Below are positions 9,427 through 18,771 of a stretch of 64,000 nt of DNA, in pieces; the first letter of the stretch is position 1; every line of letters begins with the position of its first letter. Source of the stretch: Coraliomargarita algicola (GTDB lineage: Bacteria; Verrucomicrobiota; Verrucomicrobiia; Opitutales; Coraliomargaritaceae); contig NZ_CP138858.1 of assembly GCF_033878955.1 (NCBI RefSeq), forward strand, positions 3,871,001 through 3,935,000. The letters are read 5' to 3'. Under the pieces are notes generated by a model that saw only the letters and a list, made by a program, of their open reading frames with translations, ran no database searches and was not told the origin of the DNA. Position numbers and translations under genes: made by a program.

Positions 9427-10433
9427 TCGGCTAAGCGTAGGCTTTCAGCTTGAATGACGAGTTGGCCGTGGCTGTCGGGCAGTGGATAGATCTGCCCGCG
9501 CAGGTAGACCTTTTGTTCGAGGTAGGGGGCCAGATCGTTGATGTAGATTTTTGAGAAGTCCACATAGGCGATCAGTCTGCCTTCCGGTGATTTGAGGCGA
9601 ATCGGATAGTCGGGGCCCTTGGCGTTGATTTCACGCACCAGTGTGCCCGTGAGTAGACGAGGGGCTTTGGCCGGACCGAGTTCAGGTTTGGCCTCATAGG
9701 CCTGCGTTTGGTCGGGAGAGACCATGATGGGATCTGTGATCGCGGGGACGGGGGCAGCTGCCGTGCCAGTGGGAAGTGGAGAGTGAGGCACGGAGCCTGA
9801 GTGCCGCTGCGCTGTTGCAGGCTGCCAGGCGACATTTTCGGGGGGCAGGGTATTCGGGTCCAGTTGAGCGATAGGCTGGTCGGGGTTGACTTGTGCGCGT
9901 GGCGCTGGGATGGCGACTGGCTCGGGAAAAGCGATCGCTTGGGGTGCCGGTGCTTGGGCCGAGGGGGCTGGCGGCGTGGAGAGCTGTCGCGCTTGGAGAT
10001 CGAGGGCCGACTGCTGGCTGGCGTCGCTTAGAAAATAGCCGGTGATCTCTTTGCTTAGGCGGACGGTGGCCCATTCCTCTTTGACGCGTACGATCTCATA
10101 GCTGTCGCCAGTGGCGATATGAGTGATGCTGGCAGATTCCGAGGTGGGCAGATATTGGACCGGGGTGCCCGGCTGGATTTCGAAGTTTTTGCTCAAGCTA
10201 GCCTCGGGCACATAGCCGGTAAAGGGGCTGGGCATGGGCAGTTGTCGCCAGCCCAGATGTGCATTGATCGGTGCGGGCGCTGTGTCGAGCAGCACCTTTT
10301 CGCTGGCGGTCACTTTGGCGATCACAGGCGCGTCTGCTTCCGGAGCCAGGTGCAGCAGGATCTCCTTGGCGGCGTGGGAGCTGTGACAAAGCCCGAGGCA
10401 GATGAGTAGGCTGTAAAAAAGAATTCTTAGCAT
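9423..10433 (-). CDS. Secreted SH3-like domain protein
   Basis: A 336-residue protein started at the ATG that gives a clean signal peptide (MLRILFYSLLICLGLCHSSH, then AA). The longer frame to 10643 runs through the pseudouridine synthase gene and looks like a shadow. Residues about 25-80 and 85-140 look like two bacterial SH3 folds. A Pro/Ala-rich linker spans about 150-250, and an OB-like C-terminal module is at 255-336 (GTLVREI, VYLRGQI). Such proteins act in the periplasm or envelope. No specific function is assignable. Confidence 0.7.
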   Translation of the reverse strand: MLRILFYSLLICLGLCHSSHAAKEILLHLAPEADAPVIAKVTASEKVLLDTAPAPINAHLGWRQLPMPSPFTGYVPEASLSKNFEIQPGTPVQYLPTSESASITHIATGDSYEIVRVKEEWATVRLSKEITGYFLSDASQQSALDLQARQLSTPPAPSAQAPAPQAIAFPEPVAIPAPRAQVNPDQPIAQLDPNTLPPENVAWQPATAQRHSGSVPHSPLPTGTAAAPVPAITDPIMVSPDQTQAYEAKPELGPAKAPRLLTGTLVREINAKGPDYPIRLKSPEGRLIAYVDFSKIYINDLAPYLEQKVYLRGQIYPLPDSHGQLVIQAESLRLAD

Positions 10434-10515
10434 GTGTTGCGTTGGGTTCGTTTTTCTGGGTGCGCGACTTGTCATAGCCATCCTGCCGCGGGCGTGACTG
10501 CTGGCCTTGCTGGCC

Positions 10516-11247
10516 TTAGCGGAAGAGGCGCTCGATATCTTTCTTTCCGAGGATCTTGATGCCGCCGCGTGGGATGTTTTTAAGCACGATGCCGCCGATT
10601 TGCACGCGGACGAGTTTTTTAACAAAGTAGCGGTTCGCTTCAAAGAGGCGGCGCACTTCGCGTTTTTTGCCGTGGTGGAGGTGCACTTCCAGTCGGCGTA
10701 GGTGGCCTTCGCCCATCTGCGGAGCAGGGATGACCTTTTCGGCTTTTAAAAAGTCGCCTTCGTATTCGGTGCCAGCGAGTAGCTTGGGGATGTCGGCTTT
10801 GTTAAAGTCGCGATGCAGCACCACCCGGTAGCGCTTTACGATTTCGGTGCTGGGGTGGGTGAGTCGGTGTGCAAGGTCGCCATCGTTGGTGATAACTAAT
10901 AGGCCCTCACTGTCTTTATCCAAGCGCCCGGCGCAAAATAGGCGTTGGCGCTGTAGATCCGGAGGTAGTAGCTCGAAGACCGTGCGATCCGCATGTGGGT
11001 CTGAGTTGGTGCAAAGCACGCCCTTAGGCTTGTTCATGATCAGAGTGATCGGGCGCTCTTCTTTGCGCATGATCGGCTTATTGTTCACGAAGATGGCGGC
11101 ATCGAGGGTGGCTTTATCGCCCAATTGGGCGATTTTCCCATTTACGCGGACATTGCCTTCTTCGATGAAGCGTTCGGCCTCGCGGCGGGAGCAGAGCCCT
11201 GAATTGGCAATGAGCTTTTGGATGCGTTGTGGTTCTTGTTCTGACAT
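10516..11247 (-). CDS. RsuA/RluB-family pseudouridine synthase
   Basis: A 243-residue enzyme with an N-terminal S4 RNA-binding domain (SGLCSRREAERFIEEGNVRV, about residues 16-35) and the catalytic motif GRLDKDSEGLL, whose Asp is the family nucleophile. It isomerises a uridine to pseudouridine in rRNA. RsuA acts on 16S and RluB/RluE on 23S, and the sequence alone does not decide which. The gene is divergent from fabG across 100 bp. Confidence 0.92.
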   Translation of the reverse strand: MSEQEPQRIQKLIANSGLCSRREAERFIEEGNVRVNGKIAQLGDKATLDAAIFVNNKPIMRKEERPITLIMNKPKGVLCTNSDPHADRTVFELLPPDLQRQRLFCAGRLDKDSEGLLVITNDGDLAHRLTHPSTEIVKRYRVVLHRDFNKADIPKLLAGTEYEGDFLKAEKVIPAPQMGEGHLRRLEVHLHHGKKREVRRLFEANRYFVKKLVRVQIGGIVLKNIPRGGIKILGKKDIERLFR

Positions 11248-11347
11248 TACGCTTACTAGAGTCTTTAAGTTGCGTGGCTGTCAATGTTGCTTGGAGCTAA
11301 CATTGGGCTTGCGCCAAGTCGGCGAATTGTCGGAAACTTCACTTTAC

Positions 11348-12096
<749 letters not shown>

Positions 12097-12101
12097 CCAC
12101 A

Positions 12102-12130
12102 TTGACAGCTAGTTTTATTTAACCTAATAC
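12102..12130 (+). promoter_or_regulatory. Candidate acpP promoter
   Basis: A perfect -35 TTGACA at 12102-12107, a 17-bp spacer and TAATAC at 12125-12130 lie just before acpP. The predicted start site would leave a leader of only a few bases. The -10 match is weak, so this is a prediction. Confidence 0.45.
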
Positions 12131-12140
12131 ACAGAAAATT

Positions 12141-12395
12141 ATGTCAGACCAAACAATCGAACAACGCGTAAAGACAATTATCGTCGATCAGCTTAACGTT
12201 AACGAGGAGCAAGTGACTCCAGAAGCATCTTTCTTGGATGATCTTGGTGCCGATTCCCTTGATACTGTTGAACTTATCATGGCTTTCGAAGAAGAATTCA
12301 GCGATGAAATCGACGGAGAGATTCCAGAATCGGATGCTGAAAAGCTTCAAACTGTTGGCGACGTGATCAAATATATCACTGAAAAGGCAGGATAA
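12141..12395 (+). CDS. acpP: Acyl carrier protein
   Basis: An 84-residue acidic protein with the [10 protein letters not shown] motif. Ser39 in DSL is the 4'-phosphopantetheine attachment site. It carries growing acyl chains during fatty-acid synthesis. Placement between fabG and fabF is the conserved bacterial order. It has its own likely promoter upstream and a hairpin-plus-T-run downstream, so it may be made in excess of its neighbours. Confidence 0.97.
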   Translation: MSDQTIEQRVKTIIVDQLNVNEEQVTPEASFLDDLGADSLDTVELIMAFEEEFSDEIDGEIPESDAEKLQTVGDVIKYITEKAG

Positions 12396-12420
12396 GAAAA
12401 TTCTACTTTCAAACTTACGA

Positions 12421-12450
12421 TTAAGCCGCTTAAATGCGGCTTAATTTTTA
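12421..12450 (+). terminator. Hairpin terminator between acpP and fabF
   Basis: A perfect 9-bp inverted repeat (TTAAGCCGC / GCGGCTTAA, 12421-12429 and 12436-12444) with a 6-nt loop is followed at once by a T-rich run. It fits an intrinsic terminator, probably partial, since fabF lies 10 bp further on. Confidence 0.7.
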
Positions 12451-12460
12451 TACAGACATC

Positions 12461-13720
12461 ATGAGTGAAGCAATTGAGAAACAACGTGTCGTGATCACAG
12501 GTATCGGCACCGTGACAAGTTACGGTGACGGGGTGGAAACTTTCTGGGATAATCTATTGGCCGGCAAGAGTGGCATCGATACGGTGAAATCCTTCGATAT
12601 TACGGAATATCCTTCGAAGGTGGGTGCCGAGTGTACTGACTTTCAGGCGGGGCAATATATGGACCCCAAGGAGGCACGCCGTAACGATCGCTACACGCAA
12701 TTTGCGGTGGCTGCTTCACGTTTAGCGCTCAAAGATGCGGGGATCGAGGACACCTCAAAGCTGGATGCCGACCGTTTTGGCGTGTTGATTGGCTCTGGTA
12801 TCGGAGGGATGTTGACGATTCAGACGCAAAGCCGTCGCCTCTATGAAGGTGGGCCACGTCGTGTTTCGCCATTCATGATTCCTTCACTCATTGCAAATAT
12901 CGCCAGTGGCGTGGTCGCGATTGAAGTTGGAGCTCGTGGGCCAAACTTCGGTATCGTCAGCGCCTGCGCTTCGGGCACGCACAGTATCGGCGAAGCCTTC
13001 CAAAAGCTACGCGATGGTGACAGCGATATTATGTTGGCAGGTGGTAGTGAAGCCGCGGTTACAGAGCTCGGATACGCAGGCTTCTGCTCGATGAAGGCGA
13101 TGAGCACCAGCTATAATGACAATCCTACGACTGCCAGCCGTCCTTTCGATAAGGGCCGCGATGGCTTTATCATGGGTGAAGGCGCCGGCGTGCTGGTGCT
13201 GGAAACGCTGGAACACGCGCAAGCGCGTGGTGCGACAATTTATTGCGAAATCGCTGGTTACAGCGCCACTTGTGATGCGTATCACATCACTTCGCCTGAT
13301 CCAGAAGGTAAGGCCCTGGGCACTGCGATGCGTAATGTGGTTAAAGAGGCAGGCATTCAGCCTGAAGACGTCAGCTACATCAATGCGCACGGCACTTCGA
13401 CTCCTTACAATGATAAATTTGAAACCAGTGCCATCAAAAAGGCATTTGGCGAGCATGCCTATAAGCTGTCTGTCTCTTCGACTAAGGGCATGACGGGGCA
13501 CCTGCTCGGCGCTGCGGGCGGCGTGGAGTCGGCGGTCTGTGCACTTGCGATTCGCGATGGCAAAATCCCCGCGACGATCAATTACAACGAGCCAGATCCG
13601 GATTGTGATCTCGATTACGTGCCGAATGAGATGCGTGAGGCCGAAGTCAACGTAGCGATCTGCAATAACCTCGGTTTTGGCGGTCATAATGCGACCTTGC
13701 TTTTCAAAAAGCTGGTCTAA
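12461..13720 (+). CDS. fabF: Beta-ketoacyl-ACP synthase II
   Basis: A 419-residue condensing enzyme with the Cys-His-His active site: Cys169 in SACASGTHS, His310 in INAHGTSTPYND and His347 in GMTGHLLGAAGG. It extends acyl-ACP with malonyl-ACP. The start is ATG 12461 (MSEAIEKQRVVITG); the longer frame from 12434 begins inside the preceding hairpin. It lies in the fab cluster and is followed by plsY after 16 bp. Confidence 0.96.
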   Translation: MSEAIEKQRVVITGIGTVTSYGDGVETFWDNLLAGKSGIDTVKSFDITEYPSKVGAECTDFQAGQYMDPKEARRNDRYTQFAVAASRLALKDAGIEDTSKLDADRFGVLIGSGIGGMLTIQTQSRRLYEGGPRRVSPFMIPSLIANIASGVVAIEVGARGPNFGIVSACASGTHSIGEAFQKLRDGDSDIMLAGGSEAAVTELGYAGFCSMKAMSTSYNDNPTTASRPFDKGRDGFIMGEGAGVLVLETLEHAQARGATIYCEIAGYSATCDAYHITSPDPEGKALGTAMRNVVKEAGIQPEDVSYINAHGTSTPYNDKFETSAIKKAFGEHAYKLSVSSTKGMTGHLLGAAGGVESAVCALAIRDGKIPATINYNEPDPDCDLDYVPNEMREAEVNVAICNNLGFGGHNATLLFKKLV

Positions 13721-13736
13721 GCAACTGGTCTAGCCG

Positions 13737-14327
13737 GTGGCAATTTCTTCCATTCTCCTAGTCGTATTGGTCGGCTATTTTCTCGGTGCGATCAGCTTCG
13801 CGGTGATCGTGGCGCGTGGTCAGGGCGTTGATATTTTCAAAGAGGGTAGCGGCAATCCGGGCGCGACCAATGTAAAGCGCGTGCTCGGTGCGAAGTGGGG
13901 TAATACCGTCTTCGCACTCGATGCACTCAAGGGCTTTATCGCCGCTGGCTGGCCACTCCTGGTATATGGAGGAGATAACCGGCTGGCAGTAATCGGCCTG
14001 ATCGCGGCGATTCTTGGGCATAGCTTTTCCGTCTTTCTCAAGTTTCGCGGCGGCAAGGGCGTGGCGACCACTATTGGGGGTCTGCTAGCCCTGATGTGGG
14101 CGGTGCTCTTGATCGGCTTGGTGATCTGGTTGATCGTCTTTTATAGCTCTAAAATGGTGGCGCTGGCTTCGATCTTGTTTGCGCTCAGTTTGCCGGTTTC
14201 GGCTTACTTTATCCATGGCACGCAAGATCCACGCTTTTACCTAGGCCTCATTTTGGCAGTCTTGATCGTGGTGCGCCACCGGTCCAATATCGCCCGTATG
14301 TTTGGGGGCAAGGAGAACAAGTTTTAG
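13737..14327 (+). CDS. plsY: Acyl-phosphate:glycerol-3-phosphate acyltransferase PlsY
   Basis: A 196-residue inner-membrane protein with several hydrophobic helices and the PlsY motifs GSGNPGATNV (about 38-47) and GHSFSVFLKFRGGKGVAT (about 99-116). It transfers acyl from acyl-phosphate to sn-glycerol-3-phosphate, the first step of phospholipid synthesis. The start codon is GTG. Its position after fabF couples fatty-acid and membrane-lipid synthesis. Confidence 0.94.
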   Translation: MAISSILLVVLVGYFLGAISFAVIVARGQGVDIFKEGSGNPGATNVKRVLGAKWGNTVFALDALKGFIAAGWPLLVYGGDNRLAVIGLIAAILGHSFSVFLKFRGGKGVATTIGGLLALMWAVLLIGLVIWLIVFYSSKMVALASILFALSLPVSAYFIHGTQDPRFYLGLILAVLIVVRHRSNIARMFGGKENKF

Positions 14328-14381
14328 GGCGAAGGTTCCTTGCTCTCTTGGATCAATTCTGCATGAGAGGGTTCAAGCTTT

Positions 14382-14693
14382 TCAGCCTTTTCTATACTTC
14401 TTGAGATCTCTGTAGAAGTTTTCATGACTTCCAAAGCTTAGCAGGTTGATCTCATTAGAATCGAATGTGTAAGAGAGGAGAGTTAGCTGTTTGTTCATCT
14501 TGAATTTGTGAACAAGGACTCCTGCTAAATCACCTGCTTTAGCTTCTCCGATATCGGGATCGTTTGTGATATCCAGAACCGCATCATCGAGTTCTTTCTT
14601 TTCCTGCTTTTTTAATCTTTTAAGTTTCCGACCAAAAATTGGTGAAAGGTAGATCTTCCTTTTATCCAAAGGTGTATTCCTCCTTGGGGGCAT
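14382..14693 (-). CDS. RelE/ParE-type toxin of a type II toxin-antitoxin pair
   Basis: A 103-residue basic protein with a Lys-rich helical start (FGRKLKRLKKQEKKELDDAV) and a C-terminal strand set ending in GSHENFYRDLKKY, the layout of the RelE/ParE superfamily. Family members are mRNA interferases or gyrase inhibitors, and which applies is unclear. It overlaps the antitoxin gene upstream by 32 bp, so they are translated as one operon. Confidence 0.8.
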   Translation of the reverse strand: MPPRRNTPLDKRKIYLSPIFGRKLKRLKKQEKKELDDAVLDITNDPDIGEAKAGDLAGVLVHKFKMNKQLTLLSYTFDSNEINLLSFGSHENFYRDLKKYRKG

Positions 14694-14880
14694 CTTTCAT
14701 CTCAGCCATTGCTAGCAGTGTTTCCTTGATGAAGCTAAAAGGTAGGTCGGGGTTTTCTTCTGCAGCTTTGCCGATCGTCGCCCAATATTCCAATTGAGAA
14801 GTCATCGATCGATGCTCCACCTTTGATCTGGTTTTTGCTTCTTCGGCTAGACGATCGGAAATTCGTATGACTGTACTCAT
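14662..14880 (-). CDS. ParD-like antitoxin
   Basis: A 72-residue protein started at MSTVIRISDRLAEEAKTRSK. The N-terminal strand plus helices resemble a ribbon-helix-helix DNA-binding domain of ParD-like antitoxins. The acidic C-terminus (EMKDAPKEEYTFG) would wrap the toxin. The gene precedes and overlaps the toxin gene. A direct-repeat operator candidate and TTGACA box lie just upstream. Confidence 0.78.
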   Translation of the reverse strand: MSTVIRISDRLAEEAKTRSKVEHRSMTSQLEYWATIGKAAEENPDLPFSFIKETLLAMAEMKDAPKEEYTFG

Positions 14881-14889
14881 TTTTAGCTG

Positions 14890-14915
14890 TGTAGCAAAAT
14901 GTAGCACTTTGTCAA
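14890..14915 (-). promoter_or_regulatory. Promoter and operator candidate of the ParD/RelE-like pair
   Basis: On the minus strand a perfect TTGACA (14910-14915) is followed by two direct copies of TGCTACA with a 3-nt gap (plus-strand 14890-14896 and 14900-14906). The one-turn spacing between -35 and start fits binding of two antitoxin dimers for autoregulation. Confidence 0.4.
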
Positions 14916-14933
14916 TTTTCTTCTACCCTTCGT

Positions 14934-16346
14934 CTAGTGCTCCTGAACCAGCCTGCGTGCTGTGGCTTGTGGCTGCGTTTGCAAATTAAGTTTCATGAGC
15001 AGTGATATTATGAGTGCGCCAACAAGTGCCGCGCCGAATACATAAAGGCTGGTTTGATAGCTTTGCGTGGCTTCGTAGACGCGTGCGTTGACCATCGGGC
15101 CGACCAAGCCCGCGCAGGACCATGCGGTGAGGATCATGCCGAGTAGAGTGGGCATGGCTCGTATGCCGAAAAGGTCGCTGATGTAGGTCGGTATGGTTGC
15201 AAAGCCACCTCCATAGCAGGAGAGGATGATGAAGGTGATGCCCATGAAGAGAATCGGGAAATGGGTGAGCTTGGCCAAGAGCGGAAAGGCGGCGATTTGT
15301 AGCACGAAAAACGCAACAAAGGTATTGGGGCGCCCTATGTAGTCTGATAATGCGGCCCAGCCGATGCGGCCTAGGCCATTGAATAGGGAGATGCCCATCA
15401 CGAGTAAGCTGGCTTCCGAGTCGGATAGATGGACCATTTCATAGCCCATCTTTTTCGCAGTTGATATGAGCGCAATGCCGCAGGATGCATTGATGAATAA
15501 CATACTCCAGAGCCCGTAAAATGCGGGGCGTTTCAATGCCTGTGCCACTGTTAATTCCTCGCCTTGCGACTTGGTCTGGGGGGACGTCTCTTTGCTGGGC
15601 AGTGTCTGCAAGTCATCGCGCGTAGGTGGGGTGATATAGAGTGCGCTGGGCACCATGATCACGAGATAGATGCCGGCTAAGTAGCTAAAGGCCCGCACGA
15701 TGGATGCTTTCTGGTAGAGGAGCGTTTTTTGAGGCGCGAGCTCTGGCTCAGGAGTCGCTGCGAGGGCTGCGGCGTCCGGGCTTGTCGCGGTGGCTGTTAC
15801 GGCATCCGTGGCCTGTTGTTGATACTCGTAGGCACTGATACCCTGTGGCAGGGAGATCTCGGCTTGGACTGGCACGAATTGATCGATCAATTTGGCGCAA
15901 ACCAGTCCACCAAAGCCGAAGCCCATAATGGCGAGCCCGGTGGCCAAGCCGCGCCGATCGGGGAACCATTTGACCAGTGTGGCAATGGGGGAGATATAGC
16001 CCAAGCCGAGCCCGATGCCGCTGACAGCTCCGAAGCTTAAATAGAACAAGGGCAGGCTCTCGACTTGGCAGGCCAGTGCAGAGCCTAGCAGGCCGCCCGA
16101 AAAGAAGGCTGCGCTGAGCAGGCCGCCGAAGCGGGCCCCCTTGCGCTGGATGAAGCTTCCGAGGAAGGCGGCCGAGAGGCCCAGGAAGAAGATCGCCAGG
16201 CTGAAGGCCAGTGAGGTGTTACTCGAGGACCAACCAAAGGTGTTTTCCAACGGCATTTTCCATACGCTGTAGGCATAAATGGAGCCGATGGATAGGTTGA
16301 TGCTGCAAGCGGACGCTGCAATGAGCCAACGATTTTTTGTTTTCAT
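14934..16346 (-). CDS. OFA-family MFS transporter (oxalate/formate/pyruvate type)
   Basis: A 470-residue protein with about 12 membrane helices. It opens with [12 protein letters not shown] and then GSIYAYSVW, typical of the oxalate:formate antiporter family, which also includes the pyruvate transporter YhjX of E. coli. A hydrophilic loop near 185-245 splits the two six-helix halves. It lies downstream of pflB and pflA on the same strand, so formate or pyruvate is a reasonable substrate guess. A start 24 bases earlier (16370) falls inside a 12-bp palindrome; the 16346 ATG fits the family better. Confidence 0.85.
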   Translation of the reverse strand: MKTKNRWLIAASACSINLSIGSIYAYSVWKMPLENTFGWSSSNTSLAFSLAIFFLGLSAAFLGSFIQRKGARFGGLLSAAFFSGGLLGSALACQVESLPLFYLSFGAVSGIGLGLGYISPIATLVKWFPDRRGLATGLAIMGFGFGGLVCAKLIDQFVPVQAEISLPQGISAYEYQQQATDAVTATATSPDAAALAATPEPELAPQKTLLYQKASIVRAFSYLAGIYLVIMVPSALYITPPTRDDLQTLPSKETSPQTKSQGEELTVAQALKRPAFYGLWSMLFINASCGIALISTAKKMGYEMVHLSDSEASLLVMGISLFNGLGRIGWAALSDYIGRPNTFVAFFVLQIAAFPLLAKLTHFPILFMGITFIILSCYGGGFATIPTYISDLFGIRAMPTLLGMILTAWSCAGLVGPMVNARVYEATQSYQTSLYVFGAALVGALIISLLMKLNLQTQPQATARRLVQEH

Positions 16347-16360
16347 TTGTTTGATAGCAG

Positions 16361-16388
16361 AAGCACACATGCGGATGCATGTGTGCTT
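16361..16388. repeat. Perfect 12-bp inverted repeat at the transporter 5' end
   Basis: AAGCACACATGC and its exact complement, separated by GGAT, lie 15-42 bases upstream of the chosen transporter start. It could be an operator or an mRNA hairpin. Confidence 0.7.
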
Positions 16389-16476
16389 ACGTGATTATTA
16401 GCTGAGTGGACAATCAGTTGATTGCACAGTGCATAGGAACTCAGTCTTTTGACTGCTAGAGCATTTTTTATGCTGA

Positions 16477-17277
16477 TTACCTAGCGACGACACCATACTT
16501 GGCAAATATCGCGCGTGTGGACTCGATCTGCTCTACTGTGGGTGTGGGGGTGTTGCCTAGTTTGTAGGGGAGGCCGGCTAACTTGTATTTTTCTTCCCCC
16601 ATTTTGTGGAAGGGAAGGATTTCGACCCGTTCGACGTTGCCGAGTTGGCTGACGAACTGGGCCAGCCCATCGATGTTTTTCTCGTTGTCGGTGAGGCCGG
16701 GCACTAGCACGAAGCGAATCCACACTTTGTTGCCGCGGGCGTCCAGACGCTTGGCAAACTTTAAGGTTTGGTCTACGCAGACTCCGGTCACAATCTTATG
16801 TGTCATCGGACTGAAGCTCTTGATGTCGAGCAGCACCAGGTCGGTCTTGTCGAGTAGTGAGTCGCTAGCTTTGTGTCCCACAAAACCAGAGGTGTCTAAG
16901 GTAGTGTGGATGCCGGCTTCTTTGGCGAGGGTAAACATGGCTTCGACGAAGTCTGGCTGCATCAAAGGTTCCCCGCCCGATAGTGTGAGTCCCCCCTTGC
17001 GGATGAAGGATTTGTATTTCAGTACATCGGCAAAGGCTTCTTCGGCGGTGCGGGTTGTGCCAGCTGGCTTGCCTTGGGCATCCGGATTGTGGCAATACTG
17101 GCAGCGCAGTGGGCAGCCATGTAAGAAGAGCACATAGCGCAGGCCAGGCCCGTCGACGGTACCACAGGTTTCGACTGAGTGGATGTAGCCTTCAACACTG
17201 CTCGAAACTGCTCCGCGGGGAAGTTTTTCATAGGCGCAGCCTGTAGCTTGGGGAGATTCTTCGAGTAGTGTAGTCAT
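16477..17277 (-). CDS. pflA: Pyruvate formate-lyase activating enzyme
   Basis: A 266-residue radical SAM enzyme. Cys55, Cys59 and Cys62 in GCPLRCQYCHNPD hold the 4Fe-4S cluster, and a GGEP motif (LSGGEPLMQ) follows. It installs the glycyl radical on pyruvate formate-lyase using S-adenosylmethionine. The start at MTTLLEESPQ was chosen over the upstream ATG 17319, which lies in an intergenic repeat. The target enzyme gene is directly upstream on the same strand but frameshifted. Confidence 0.93.
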   Translation of the reverse strand: MTTLLEESPQATGCAYEKLPRGAVSSSVEGYIHSVETCGTVDGPGLRYVLFLHGCPLRCQYCHNPDAQGKPAGTTRTAEEAFADVLKYKSFIRKGGLTLSGGEPLMQPDFVEAMFTLAKEAGIHTTLDTSGFVGHKASDSLLDKTDLVLLDIKSFSPMTHKIVTGVCVDQTLKFAKRLDARGNKVWIRFVLVPGLTDNEKNIDGLAQFVSQLGNVERVEILPFHKMGEEKYKLAGLPYKLGNTPTPTVEQIESTRAIFAKYGVVAR

Positions 17278-17310
17278 GATGATTTTTAATCGAAACTTCG
17301 AACATCGAAG

Positions 17311-17409
17311 GCCGAACACTGAATTTTTAGATCAGACGACTAGGTCGCCGAGATGCTATTCGATATTCGATGTTGGACGTTCAGTGTTCGGCGTTCATTT
17401 AGATGCTAT
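17311..17409. repeat. Intergenic palindromic repeat between pflB and pflA
   Basis: A perfect 13-bp inverted repeat (GCCGAACACTGAA at 17311-17323 with its complement at 17380-17392) is surrounded by further TTCGA/TGTTCG-rich text. The 9-mer AGATGCTAT occurs at 17351-17359 and again at 17401-17409 in the last codons of pflB. This resembles a target-site duplication around a 41-bp insert. Confidence 0.55.
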
Positions 17410-18739
17410 CGTGGAAGGTTCTGGTGATGACGTCCATCTGCTGCTCTTTGGTCAGCTTGATGAAGTTTACGGCGTAGCCAGAGACGCGGACGGTGAGTTG
17501 TGGGTATTTTTCCGGATGCTCCATGGCATCGAGCAAAGTCTCCTTTTCGAAGACGTTGACATTGATGTGGTGCCCAGCCGCTTCGAAGTAGCCATCCAGA
17601 ATGTTCCCTAGGTTGGCCACTTGTTCGGGTGCTGTTTTGCCCAGTGCCTTAGGCACGATGGAGAAGGTGTAGGAGATGCCGTCCTGCGAGTGTTCGTAGG
17701 GGAGCTTGGCCACCGAAGCCATCGAGGCGACTGCGCCCTTGCGATCACGACCGTGCATGGGGTTGGCCCCCGGTGCGAAAGGCTCGCCGGCCTTGCGGCC
17801 GTCGGGAGTGCTGCCTGTCTTGGTGCCGTAAACCACGTTGGAGGTGATAGTGAGCACCGATTGAGTGGGCACGGAATTGCGGTAAGTGGGCTGTTGCCGC
17901 ACTTTATCCATGAAGCGCTCGACCAGATCGTTGGCAAAGGCATCCACACGGTCGTCGTTGTTGCCGAAGGCCGGATACTCTCCGATCACTTTGTAGTCCA
18001 CTGCGAGGCCTTCTTGATTGCGGATGACTTTGACCTTGGCATGTTTCACTGCAGAGAGTGAATCCGCTGCGACCGATAGGCCGGCAATGCCGCAGGCCAT
18101 GGTGCGCAGGATCACGGGGTCGTGAAGGGCCATCATGATGTTCTCTGCTGAGTATTTATCATGCATGTAGTGGATGATATTCAGCGCTTTGACATAGGTG
18201 GCGGCCAGCCAGTCCATGGTCTTGTCGAAGCGTGCCATCAGGTCGTCAAACTCTAGATAGTCGCCGGTGAAAGGATCACTCTCGGGGGCGATTTGCTGAC
18301 CACTTTTCTCGTCTTTGCCGCCATTGATGGCGTAGAGCATCGCTTTGGCCAGATTGGCGCGAGCGCCGAAGAACTGCATTTGCTTGCCGATCCGCATCGC
18401 GGAGACACAGCAAGCGATGCCGTAGTCGTCGCCCCAGTACTGGCGCATCAGATCGTCGTTTTCATACTGAATCGAGCTGGTCTCGATCGATACCTTGGCG
18501 CAGAAATCCTTGAAGCCCTGTGGTAAATTTTGCGACCACAGCACGGTGAGATTTGGCTCGGGGGCGGGCCCGAGGTTGTAGAGGGTTTGTAGCACGCGGA
18601 AGCTGGACTTGGTCACCAGCGTGCGGCCGTCTTCGCCCATGCCGCCGATGCTTTCGGTCACCCATGTGGGGTCGCCGGAGAAGAGCTCGTCGTAGTCGGT
18701 GGTGCGAATGAAGCGCACGATCCGCATCTTCATAACCAA
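17399..18739 (-). pseudogene. pflB: Pyruvate formate-lyase, C-terminal two-thirds (frameshifted from N-terminal part)
   Basis: About 446 residues matching PFL from about position 310 to the end. It keeps the catalytic Cys-Cys pair (GIACCVSAM) and the glycyl-radical site (RVSGYAV) near the C-terminus. It is in the -1 frame relative to the upstream fragment. The coordinate start is a TTG inside the conserved [12 protein letters not shown] block, so it is not a natural start. PFL cleaves pyruvate with CoA into acetyl-CoA and formate under anaerobic conditions. All downstream catalytic residues are intact, which suggests a recent lesion or a sequence error. Confidence 0.9.
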
Positions 18740-18771
18740 GTGGTCGATGATCTCTTGAGCCTGCTCCTCGT

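Noticed and set aside
9423..10643. Long 406-codon version of the SH3 protein
   Set aside because: The first 70 codons overlap the pseudouridine synthase gene and are Ser/Ala/Lys-rich shadow sequence; a signal peptide begins at 10433.
10847..11347. N-terminal extension of fabG
   Set aside because: It is antisense to the pseudouridine synthase and unlike any reductase.
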